Below are positions 1 to 6,983 of a stretch of 10,057 bases of DNA, in pieces (positions within the stretch are counted from its first letter, which is position 1; each line of letters opens with the position of its first letter). Below the pieces are notes generated by a model, which saw only the letters and a list, made by a program, of their open reading frames with translations, ran no database searches and was not told the origin of the DNA. This DNA comes from Bifidobacteriaceae bacterium (GTDB lineage Bacteria > Actinomycetota > Actinomycetes > Actinomycetales > WQXJ01), in NCBI GenBank assembly GCA_031268115.1, contig JAIRXV010000464.1, positions 1-10,057 of the forward strand, read 5' to 3'. Both the position numbers and the translations under genes were made by a program.

Positions 1-2
1 CC

Positions 3-1373
3 TACGATTCGGCCCGTCCCGTGGTGAAGGCGGCCATCGGCGACTTCTTCAACGCCTGCGCGGCTTTTGCCCGTTACGCCCTGGGGAGCGACGTGGCGGC
101 CGAGGTCAAACAGGACGCCGCCGACATGTTGCGTCTGCTACCGGACGATTGGGAGATCGGCAAAGACGGCACCACCTCGCAGCCTATCCGCACACCCGTT
201 GTGTTGGAGATACTGATCGGCGCAGAATTGGCGCCGCGGCTCAAGGAACTGTTCGACGCGTTGATGAAGGCGCCGAGCGATTCCGCCGAAGAGGAAAAAG
301 CGCTGGACGAGCTGATCGCCTTCGCTGAGGCCCACAAGGCCCTTGTTCAGATGCCAGCCGCGGGCGAAGCTTACCTGCAAGCGATGAGTGTGATCTTCCG
401 CGGCTCGCGCACAGCGTCCATGGGCGACAAGAATTCGCGGGGTTGGCGGATGATGCGCAAGATAGTCGACGCTGTGCCGGACGGAGCAACGGTGGCCATC
501 GACGGCACCGAGCTCACATTCGCTGAGCACCTTGGGCGGCTCTCGCGTGGAGGCAAGGCGGCTCTGGGGCCGGATGCCAACTTGGCGGTACTCATCAAGA
601 AGGTCATGGAAGCTCCAGCGGCAACTCAGACCGAAGCGAAGGCCCTGCGTGACCTGATCGATTTCGCGAAGTCCAATCGTGAGTTCGTTCGGCGTCCAGA
701 TCCCGCGAAAGCGTTGGAAAGGGCACTGACCACCATGTTTGGCGCATCCGCGGCCAAATACCTGGAAGACCCCTCGCGCAACGTGTGCCTCACGATGATG
801 AGTGAAATCAAGGACTACTTGCCAGCCAGCACCCGGATCGAGCTGGGCGGCAAGACCCAGCGAGTGAGCGAACACTACGACCAGATTCGAGGGATGTCGC
901 TGCTGAAAAGCGCGAACGAGGCCCCAATTGGTTCAGTCGCGGAACGCGAAGCGGCCCGCGGCCTGATCCAACTGCTCCACGAGGGCGTCGATTTCGAGTT
1001 CGGCTCTGAGTCCTTCCGCCTCCGGGCCTCCAAGACCCTTGTCGCTCTTGCGCAAGTCAACCGGCAAAGCCCGAACGGCTCGACCGAGACCGCGCAATTG
1101 GCGGCGCGATGGATGGCAGACAACTCCGCGGAGCTGGCGTCCACATCAAGGGCCGGGACCGCGAGCGGCGGGCGGTCGTCCCGCCACCCCGCCCTGCCGG
1201 TCTTGAGCGGCGCGTTGGTGCTGTTGTGGATCGCGCTGGCTGGAGGCCTGTTCACCCAGCTTCGAGCCGTGCGGGGCGGCAATGCGGTTATGACGGATTG
1301 GCTGTTGTGCGGCGCGGTGTTCGTGGCGATCCTGGTCTTGACCGCGGTGCGACGCCGCCTCAAGCGACGGTGA
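3..1373 (+). CDS. Repeat protein of unknown function with C-terminal two-helix membrane hairpin (5' partial)
   Basis: I do not recognise this family. The frame is open to the left edge, so the GTG at 21 is probably internal and the true start lies outside the window. Numbering from that GTG, the soluble part is made of repeats of about 103-114 residues: a half unit at 1-66, full units at about 75-180 and 189-292, and a last half unit at about 293-346. Anchors are LFDALMKAP (77), LIKKVMEAP (191) and LLKSANEAP (294), then KALDELIAFA (93) and KALRDLIDFA (207), and the Met-Leu/Met-Met plus LP/VP block at 36, 144 and 259. A Ser/Gly/Arg-rich linker (about 372-390) leads to two hydrophobic helices (about 391-414 and 424-443) and a basic tail (RRRLKRR), which suggests both ends are cytoplasmic. 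The stop lies 49 bases before the TPR-CHAT gene, so co-transcription is likely. It may be a partner, sensor or substrate of that protease, which is inference. Confidence 0.85.
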   Translation, partial: YDSARPVVKAAIGDFFNACAAFARYALGSDVAAEVKQDAADMLRLLPDDWEIGKDGTTSQPIRTPVVLEILIGAELAPRLKELFDALMKAPSDSAEEEKALDELIAFAEAHKALVQMPAAGEAYLQAMSVIFRGSRTASMGDKNSRGWRMMRKIVDAVPDGATVAIDGTELTFAEHLGRLSRGGKAALGPDANLAVLIKKVMEAPAATQTEAKALRDLIDFAKSNREFVRRPDPAKALERALTTMFGASAAKYLEDPSRNVCLTMMSEIKDYLPASTRIELGGKTQRVSEHYDQIRGMSLLKSANEAPIGSVAEREAARGLIQLLHEGVDFEFGSESFRLRASKTLVALAQVNRQSPNGSTETAQLAARWMADNSAELASTSRAGTASGGRSSRHPALPVLSGALVLLWIALAGGLFTQLRAVRGGNAVMTDWLLCGAVFVAILVLTAVRRRLKRR

Positions 1374-1422
1374 GAGCTTTGGCGAACAAAGATCGGCAGA
1401 AACGATTGCGCGGCGGTCCGCG

Positions 1423-4146
1423 ATGAGTGACGCCGACAGCTCTTACCGCGACGCCGAAGCGTTTTCGGCCGGGATGGAAGCCCTGGCCGAAGCATCGGGG
1501 CACGGGCTTGGGCACGCGATTGACGCAACCGCCGCGGCCTACCGGGCGCTCGCCCACTTCGAGGCCGTGCCCACCAGGCGCGGCCAAGCGACCGCTCACT
1601 TGCTGATCGGTGAGCTTGCGATGTTCGGGGACGAACTGGGTGAGGCCCGAGACCACTTGGAGCGGGCGGTTGAACTGTTTGCGCAAGTGGGCAACGTGAT
1701 CGGCGGCGCCCACGGGCGGACCGAGCTGGGGCACCTACACACTCGGCTCGGGGACCTGGCCGCCGCCGGTGGGCACTTCGAAGAGGCCGCGCGGCTGGCA
1801 GAGGCGACCGATGATTTGAGGCTTCAGGGTGCCGCCCACCGTAACCTGGGTAGTTGGGCCAGGCGCAACGGTAAAGGCGCGCAGGCGCTAACGGAGTATC
1901 GCCGGGCAGCGGCCATCTTCGAGGCGTTGGAGGACGATGCGGGCCTGGCGAGCGTCCACTTGTCGCTGGGGAACCTGTGTTCCGCGGCCGGCGAGGTGGG
2001 CGCCGCGATGACCGCGTATGCCGAGGCAGCGCGCGGCTTTCGGGCGGCCCGCGACCGCCTGGGTGAGGCCAACGCGGAGCGGTTCTACGCGGACGCGGCA
2101 CGGCGGGCCGACGATCTGGCCGGAGCGAAGACCCACTACGAGCAGGCCTTGGAGCTGTATCTGGAACTCGATGAGCACCTGGGGCAGTCGCAGGTTCGCC
2201 GGGCCCTGGGGGAACTGGCGGCGAGCGCTGGGGATGAGGGTGCGGCCCGGGATCAGTTGACCGAAGCGATCGAGCTGTTCCGCCGGATCGGGGACCCGAT
2301 CAGCTTGGTCACGGCCGTGGACGGGTTGGCGCAGACCTACGCCGACAAAGAGGATCCATTGGGTGCGCTACGAGCCATGAGCTGGGGTGTCGCTGAGGCC
2401 CGCGCTGCTGCCCGGTGGACCGTTGGCAAAGAGCTGCGGACTCGGACGGCCGCAGCGATCGCCGACCTAGAGTCGCGGGCCCTGGCGTTGGCTCTCGAAT
2501 TGGGCGAGCCGGTGTTGGCCGGCGGGCTGATCGAAGACGGCGTAGCCGGTCTGATCGGCTTACTCCCGGTGCTGCTGGCCGCCCCGCCCTCAGGCGATCC
2601 TCGCACCGAACGCCTGCGTGCCCGCATCCGGGACTTGGCCCGCCAACTGGCCGCCGCCAGCGAAGAGGCGTCGAGCGAACTGGATGCTCAACGCCTCGCT
2701 GGGTCGGGAGCGGCCGACGGGGGTCAAGACGACAGCCCAAAAGGCAAAGGCGACGACCCCCCGGCCGAGCCGAGAACCGGCCTGCGGAGCGGCAGCGGCG
2801 GCCCGCGTAGCGCGCGCCGCGCGGAGTTGATCGCTGAACTGGAGACGCTCCTCGGTCCACGGGCCAAGGAGGTGGTGGCGCCGGAACGGATCGACTATCC
2901 GAGCCGGATCGAGGTACTCCGCCGCGAAGGTGCGGTGATGCAGTATGCGTACCCGAACGGCATCGGCGGCGGCAAGAGCCTGTACGTGGTGTGGGCCTCA
3001 CCCGAACAACGGCCAACACTCACGCAGAGCGTCTTGAGCGATGCGGCGGCCGCTCGCCTGTTGCTGCTAAGCGGCGCGGGGTTGGCGCACGGCGAAACTG
3101 CCCCGGGTCCCGGAGACAACACCCCCGGAACGACCCGACGAAATCCTCCGCCCGCCACCGCGCCAGAGCACGGCGGGGTACCGCATGCGAGGGGTCTGGG
3201 TCTCGAAGAGCGCGACACTGATCGGGCCGCGGCCGATCGGATGCGACGTCTAGCCCGCGAAACTATGAGTCTTTGGGCGGCGTTGGATCGCGACGCGCGG
3301 GCCGAAGCCGTTGTCGGCGAGATCGCGGCCGCCTTGTTCCCGGACGGGCTGGCGGACTACTTGGCTGGGACCGTCGATACCGCCACTGGCGTGCCGACCC
3401 GTGCGCTGGTTGTCCCGGGACCGCGGCTGTGGAACCTGCCCTGGGCCGGTCTGGTGGCGGCGCGCGACGGGCGCCGACTGATCGATTTGGCTCGGGTTTC
3501 GCTAGCTCCGTCCCTCTCGTGTTTGGCCGATTCGGCGGACGGCAGTCTGGCCTCGCAATGGGACGGCGCCAGCAACCGAATGCGGCGGGCGGCGTACCGA
3601 GTGGATGCTTGGATCCCAGAGGGCGATGTGGGGGCCGTCGAAGGAACGGGTGGGGAGCGGGCAATGGTGGGGGCGATGTTTGGGCGGGAGGCGCTGGCCA
3701 CCACGCCCGCGGAGTTCTTGGCGCGGTTGAGCGAGGTCGACGCCGCGATTGCCTCCGTCCACGGCAACATGGGCGCTGGGCTGAGCCACGGGGTGTCGTT
3801 GACACCCGACGTGACTTTGTCCGCGGCCGATCTGATTGGGCTGGACCTGCCGGAGGTGCTGGTGATAGGTGCGTGCTGGTCGGCGCGGGTGGACGCTAAC
3901 GGCGAGCCGTTCGCGTTGCCGTTGATCGCGCATGCCCGCGGGGCGGGCCACATCATCGGCGGGGTGTACCCTTTGCCGGATGCGCCGCCGTTCCCGACGG
4001 CGCGCTTGCTCACGCAGTTGTATCCGGCGCTGTTGGGTACGGATCCGGCCACAGCGTTGTGGCTCGCCCAACACGAAGCCCACGACGCTGGCGCTGCCCC
4101 GCACATGTGGGCCGGCGTTACCCACACCACGACTCGGCTGGCGTAG
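1423..4146 (+). CDS. TPR-CHAT caspase-like cysteine protease
   Basis: The 907-residue protein combines seven TPR-like helical repeats with an almost exact 40-residue period (about 54-331), a helical region (332-425), a Gly/Pro/charged linker (about 425-465) and a CHAT domain (about 466-907). CHAT landmarks are the QYAYPNG...LYVVW strand pair (507-524), LWNLPWAGL (669-677) followed by APSLSCL (695-701), the catalytic His780 in ASVHGNMG, the catalytic Cys818 in VIGACWSAR, and the closing HMWAGVT (894-900) typical of the fold's end. A second disordered stretch (about 556-600) interrupts the CHAT N-terminal part. CHAT proteins are clan CD (caspase/separase-like) peptidases, and the TPRs usually bind a partner or trigger. 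With the dyad intact it should be active. There is no signal peptide or membrane helix, so it is cytoplasmic. The ATG at 1423 has only a weak Shine-Dalgarno, fitting translation after the upstream gene. Substrate specificity is unknown. Confidence 0.93.
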   Translation: MSDADSSYRDAEAFSAGMEALAEASGHGLGHAIDATAAAYRALAHFEAVPTRRGQATAHLLIGELAMFGDELGEARDHLERAVELFAQVGNVIGGAHGRTELGHLHTRLGDLAAAGGHFEEAARLAEATDDLRLQGAAHRNLGSWARRNGKGAQALTEYRRAAAIFEALEDDAGLASVHLSLGNLCSAAGEVGAAMTAYAEAARGFRAARDRLGEANAERFYADAARRADDLAGAKTHYEQALELYLELDEHLGQSQVRRALGELAASAGDEGAARDQLTEAIELFRRIGDPISLVTAVDGLAQTYADKEDPLGALRAMSWGVAEARAAARWTVGKELRTRTAAAIADLESRALALALELGEPVLAGGLIEDGVAGLIGLLPVLLAAPPSGDPRTERLRARIRDLARQLAAASEEASSELDAQRLAGSGAADGGQDDSPKGKGDDPPAEPRTGLRSGSGGPRSARRAELIAELETLLGPRAKEVVAPERIDYPSRIEVLRREGAVMQYAYPNGIGGGKSLYVVWASPEQRPTLTQSVLSDAAAARLLLLSGAGLAHGETAPGPGDNTPGTTRRNPPPATAPEHGGVPHARGLGLEERDTDRAAADRMRRLARETMSLWAALDRDARAEAVVGEIAAALFPDGLADYLAGTVDTATGVPTRALVVPGPRLWNLPWAGLVAARDGRRLIDLARVSLAPSLSCLADSADGSLASQWDGASNRMRRAAYRVDAWIPEGDVGAVEGTGGERAMVGAMFGREALATTPAEFLARLSEVDAAIASVHGNMGAGLSHGVSLTPDVTLSAADLIGLDLPEVLVIGACWSARVDANGEPFALPLIAHARGAGHIIGGVYPLPDAPPFPTARLLTQLYPALLGTDPATALWLAQHEAHDAGAAPHMWAGVTHTTTRLA

Positions 4147-4189
4147 CAGGCGCTAAGAACCCGAATGCGACAATATGTGGAATCGAATA

Positions 4190-4195
4190 GAAAGG
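4190..4195 (+). promoter_or_regulatory. Shine-Dalgarno for the 309-aa cassette gene
   Basis: GAAAGG sits 7 bases before the ATG at 4203, a good match and spacing for a ribosome binding site. It fixes the start of the third cassette gene. The 56-base gap before that start is more A/T-rich than its surroundings, but no convincing -35/-10 pair was found in it. Confidence 0.7.
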
Positions 4196-4202
4196 TAGAA
4201 CG

Positions 4203-5132
4203 ATGGGACTGTTCAGGTCTGGGGGCCGCAAACCCAGTAGTCGCGCAACGGAAATGGAAGGGACGGTCCGCACTGAACTCCTGGCGCAAATTTCGCGGCG
4301 CGGGATCCAAGCGGAGATCGTGTCGGATGGCAGCGATGAGGCGTTGGTGCTTCCTGGGAATAAGGGGTTCCGGCTCCGAACGCTTTTCGCGGGTGCGGCG
4401 GACGTCCGCCCAAGCGACTGGCCCGAGCTGGTGTCTGATTGGCTCGACGGTGCGGTCGCCGCTGCGGAGCGCATCGAACCCGAGGACATGGAAGAGGCCG
4501 AGCTGCGTCAACGGATCCGAACGCGGCTCATCAGGTCCCTGGGCGGTGGCCTGGACGGGTTCGGCTACGCCCGCAAGCCGTTGGGCCTTACGGGTCAGAT
4601 TCTGTGTATCGACTACGACGAAGTTGTCATGAACTTAACGGAGGAACGGATTCCTGACTTGCGCTTATCATTGGACGAGTTGTTCGTTCAAGGGCAGAAG
4701 AACACGGATGCCGAGCCGGTCGATCCGCCAGTGCGCTTGGACCCCGATGCGGGCATCATGGAGATCATCGGCGAATCGATGTTCATTGCATCGAAGGCGA
4801 CTAACATGGCGGCTTTGGTTCCCGCGGTGACGGGTCCGGCGCCGCACGGCTTGGTTTTTGCTATACCGCGGTCTTCGGCGTTGATCTATCAGCCCATCCA
4901 GGATGGCTGGGGTAGTGCGGTCGGTGAGTTCGCTAACCTCGCCGTCGCGCTTGGCACGGAGGCACTGAAAACGGACGAGATGGTGAGCTTCGCTGCGTAC
5001 TATTGGGCGCCCGATGGAACCGTTGAAATGCTTGCCGCCCCTACAGTGGACCGCGCGGGTAAGAAATCCATCGTGGTCCAGCCTGACGAAGCGTTCAGCC
5101 GCTATGTCATTAAAGGCGACCTTAGACCTTAG
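4203..5132 (+). CDS. Hypothetical protein, DUF1444/YtpQ-like layout (tentative)
   Basis: This 309-residue soluble protein has no signal peptide or membrane helix. The N-terminal part (about 14-90) looks like a small alpha/beta domain with the pattern seen in DUF1444-type proteins: a predicted helix, short strands, then a tryptophan-containing segment ending in a long helix (73-115). The C-terminal part has a hydrophobic strand with acidic residues (QILCIDYDEVVMNL, 132-145), a helix-rich stretch (150-207), GLVFAIPRSSALIY (216-229) and SFAAYYWAPDGTVEML (262-277). The order of an 'own-use strand, helix, then self-presenting strand near a YYW/DG turn' resembles YtpQ/DUF1444 proteins, but the match is by eye and weak. 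It follows the TPR-CHAT gene by 56 bases with its own ribosome binding site, and its stop is 8 bases from the convergent glycerate kinase stop, so it closes the plus-strand unit. The gene is surely real. Its role is unknown; a regulator, adaptor or substrate of the CHAT protease is possible. Confidence 0.88.
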   Translation: MGLFRSGGRKPSSRATEMEGTVRTELLAQISRRGIQAEIVSDGSDEALVLPGNKGFRLRTLFAGAADVRPSDWPELVSDWLDGAVAAAERIEPEDMEEAELRQRIRTRLIRSLGGGLDGFGYARKPLGLTGQILCIDYDEVVMNLTEERIPDLRLSLDELFVQGQKNTDAEPVDPPVRLDPDAGIMEIIGESMFIASKATNMAALVPAVTGPAPHGLVFAIPRSSALIYQPIQDGWGSAVGEFANLAVALGTEALKTDEMVSFAAYYWAPDGTVEMLAAPTVDRAGKKSIVVQPDEAFSRYVIKGDLRP

Positions 5133-5140
5133 TCCTTGAA

Positions 5141-6301
5141 CTAGAGACCGGGCCGGCCCAGCTCGGGCCCTTGGGCGGCGAGTCCCGCGGCGAAGGTCGC
5201 GAGCATGTCCGCCGCTGCCGCTTCGATGAGCGGGGCCGGCTTCGCCATCAGTTCCGCTAGGGCGCGCGGGCCGTCCGCGATGGACCGCGCCCCGACGATG
5301 CCGGCCCTTGCCGCTGTCTCCCGGCCTGCCTTGGCGGCCCCCGCGACCACAAGCACCGGTACCCCTGCGCCGCTGGCGAGTTGAGCGAGGGTACCCACCA
5401 CTTTGCCGTCCAGAGACTGCGAATCGAACGACCCTTCCCCTGTAATCAGCAGGTCGGCCTCGGGAATCCGGGCCGTGAGGCCGATGGCGTCGGCCACCAA
5501 CCGCGCGCCAGGCACCAATTCCGCATCGAACGCTGCGATGAGAGCCGCCGGTGTGCCCCCGGCCGCCCCGACGCCGGGAGACGCCTCATCCAACGGCCCA
5601 ACGTCCCTGTTCAGTAGCCGAGCCCAGTGACCGAGCGCCGCATCGAGCTTGGCCACGTCCGCTGGGCCCGCTCCCTTCTGCGGGCCGAACACCGCGGCCG
5701 CGCCGTTCTCGCCAGTTAGCGGATTGTCCACGTCGCAGGCGAGCCGCCATCGGGCCAGCCGGGCCGCGGGAAGCAACCCGGCCAAATCGATCTGTCCGAT
5801 GTGGGCCAAGGCGGCGCCGCCATCGTCCACCTCACCGTTCGCACCCAACGCCCGCGCCCCCAACGCGCGCAGAATGCCGGCCCCGCCATCCGTGGTGGCC
5901 GATCCGCCCAAGCACAGCAGGATCTCTCGCGCGCCGTGGGCCAACGCGTCGGCAATGACCAGGCCAGTTCCCCAGGTGGAGGCCGTGAGCGGCGCAAGGT
6001 GGCCGGCCACGTGTGGCAGTCCCGAGGCCTCGGCCACTTCGATGATTGCGGTGCCAACAGAGTCCATCCCATAGCGGGCGGTGCGGGGCCGGCCGATGGC
6101 GTCCGTGACCGCAACCTCGGCCACGCGCACGGCCCCGGAGGTGGTGAGGGCCGCGATTGTGCCTTCTCCGCCATCGGCCATCGGGTAAAGCGCAACATCG
6201 GCGTCGGGAAGCACACGGTGGGCGCCCGCGGCTAGGGCGATGGCGGCCTCGGCGGCGGTGGCCGAAGACTTGAACGAGTCAGGCGCAATGAGGATCAGCA
6301 T
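5141..6301 (-). CDS. Glycerate kinase (GarK/GlxK type, PF02595)
   Basis: This is a complete 386-residue enzyme, the usual length for the type I glycerate kinase family. It phosphorylates D-glycerate with ATP to phosphoglycerate (2-phosphoglycerate in the E. coli GarK and GlxK members), feeding glycerate from glyoxylate, sugar-acid or serine breakdown into lower glycolysis. Family motifs are APDSFKSS at 6-13, MADGGEGT at 41-48, LCLGGSATTDGGAG at 129-142, DVDNPLTGENGAA at 190-202 with FGPQKGA at 205-211, and LLITGEGSFDSQSLDGK at 284-300. The ATG at 6301 is chosen because MLILIAPDSFKSS is the canonical N-terminus; the frame stays open for 91 further codons upstream, but that stretch is not family-like and overlaps another fragment. 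A modest AGGA lies about 13 bases before the ATG. The gene converges on the plus-strand cassette and appears to be a stand-alone metabolic gene with no pathway partner in view. Confidence 0.97.
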   Translation of the reverse strand: MLILIAPDSFKSSATAAEAAIALAAGAHRVLPDADVALYPMADGGEGTIAALTTSGAVRVAEVAVTDAIGRPRTARYGMDSVGTAIIEVAEASGLPHVAGHLAPLTASTWGTGLVIADALAHGAREILLCLGGSATTDGGAGILRALGARALGANGEVDDGGAALAHIGQIDLAGLLPAARLARWRLACDVDNPLTGENGAAAVFGPQKGAGPADVAKLDAALGHWARLLNRDVGPLDEASPGVGAAGGTPAALIAAFDAELVPGARLVADAIGLTARIPEADLLITGEGSFDSQSLDGKVVGTLAQLASGAGVPVLVVAGAAKAGRETAARAGIVGARSIADGPRALAELMAKPAPLIEAAAADMLATFAAGLAAQGPELGRPGL

Positions 6302-6371
6302 CGGGGAACATTGTCCTACAGCTGGCCGCGTGAAGAAGCTCGAGGACACGAACCCCGGCGGCGTGGGCGTC

Positions 6372-6599
6372 TCACAGGCCGCGGGCTTTACGGACTTCGG
6401 CCGCGGGCACGGTCGTGGCGCCACCTCGCTTGATCTCAGCGAGGCGAGCCGCGGCGACAGGGCCATCCTGGGAGTCGAGCAACGCCTCATAATGAGCGAG
6501 CCACGCGGCGGGGACGAGTGCCGCGGCTGGGGTCGCGCGCCGCCCGCGGGTGATTCTGGTGACTTGACCGCCAAAGATCGCCCTGTTGACGGCCTCGGA
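6372..6599 (-). pseudogene. Phd/YefM-like antitoxin remnant, N-terminus missing
   Basis: About 75 residues resemble the body of a Phd/YefM-type antitoxin. SEAVNRAIFGG matches the first helix and glycine turn, VTRITRGRR followed by PAAALVPAAWL matches the strand pair that normally reads as an ITR-x-G-x-P-x-A-x-L-V-P pattern, and AHYEALL is the following helix. TTVPAAEVRKARGL is a typical tail. Codons have strong third-position G/C, so it has been coding. The usual N-terminal strand and helix start (about 12-15 residues) is absent: upstream codons read antisense to another fragment and are not family-like. An ATG at 6641 would give a product of plausible length, so a diverged but intact gene is possible. 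The G-R-P part of the central motif also looks disturbed by about two extra residues. No toxin gene is adjacent. The stop lies 70 bases before the glycerate kinase start, same strand. Confidence 0.55.
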
Positions 6600-6615
6600 T
6601 TCGGGTCGCCCGGAG

Positions 6616-6914
6616 AGCGATCCGGCAGCGGAATTGCGCATCAAACAGCGGATGGCCGATGCCACGAAAGCGTGGATCGCCTGCGCCAGGGCGAACGGCT
6701 ACCCATCGCCTGACGACATTACTCCGGTGGCCGACCACGGCCACACATCGCCGGAGGCGGTGTTGCCGTTCTCGACGACTCCGGATCAGGTGCGCGAATT
6801 GAACGCGGACGGGCAGCACTATCATGACCTGCCTGATGCGCTCATGGAACCGAATCTGGCGTTCTTCAAGAAGAATGCCGACGAATCCCCAATGACGAGC
6901 CGATGGAGTAGTAA
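6616..6914 (+). pseudogene. Gene fragment of unknown family, no credible start or stop
   Basis: A plus-strand frame from about 6616 has coding-like third-position G/C and a protein-like composition: a helix with QRMADATKAWIACARANGYP (its Cys codon at 6682), then TSPEAVLPFSTTPDQVREL and DALMEPNLAFF. It resembles the inner part of small actinobacterial secreted proteins with an 'x-ACxxxxGYP' motif, but I cannot name a family. There is no signal peptide. Possible starts are a TTG at 6586 and an ATG at 6652, neither with a good ribosome binding site. In frame it does not stop until 7113, deep inside the antisense of the hydrolase gene, which suggests that the original end is lost or frameshifted. 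Tandem stops TAG TAA sit at 6909-6914 in another frame and could be the original end. The sequence from about 6915 to 6983 holds nothing I recognise. Confidence 0.35.
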
Positions 6915-6983
6915 AGCCTCCGCGAGTCTGGGTGGGGCCTTGGTGGGTTGTGGCGCGGAACGCGGCACGGCAACGCCACACGT

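Noticed and set aside
21..23. GTG as the true start of the first gene
   Set aside because: The frame is open to the window edge, the codons before it read as protein, and the first repeat unit would be cut in half.
875..2101. 408-codon minus-strand open frame
   Set aside because: Arg/Pro/Ser-rich shadow of the plus-strand repeat protein and TPR-CHAT genes, typical of antisense frames in GC-rich DNA.
4167..4190. GCGACA as a -35 element before the 309-aa gene
   Set aside because: It matches four of six consensus bases, but no acceptable -10 lies 16-18 bases downstream.
3357..4511. 384-codon minus-strand open frame across the CHAT domain and the following gene
   Set aside because: Antisense to the catalytic region of the CHAT domain, with low-complexity composition and no recognisable motif.
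5150..5159. Perfect 10-base palindrome GGGCCGGCCC near the convergent gene ends
   Set aside because: It lies inside the last codons of glycerate kinase, has no loop and no T-run; palindromes of this type are expected by chance at this GC content.
6302..6574. In-frame 91-codon N-terminal extension of glycerate kinase
   Set aside because: The extension is Pro/Arg/Ser-rich with no family resemblance, overlaps the antitoxin-like fragment, and the canonical N-terminus starts at the ATG at 6301.
6949..6980. Hairpin (7-bp stem TGTGGCG/CGCCACA) just after the hydrolase stop, possible terminator
   Set aside because: Loop of 18 bases and no T-run after it on the minus strand; too weak to annotate in GC-rich sequence.
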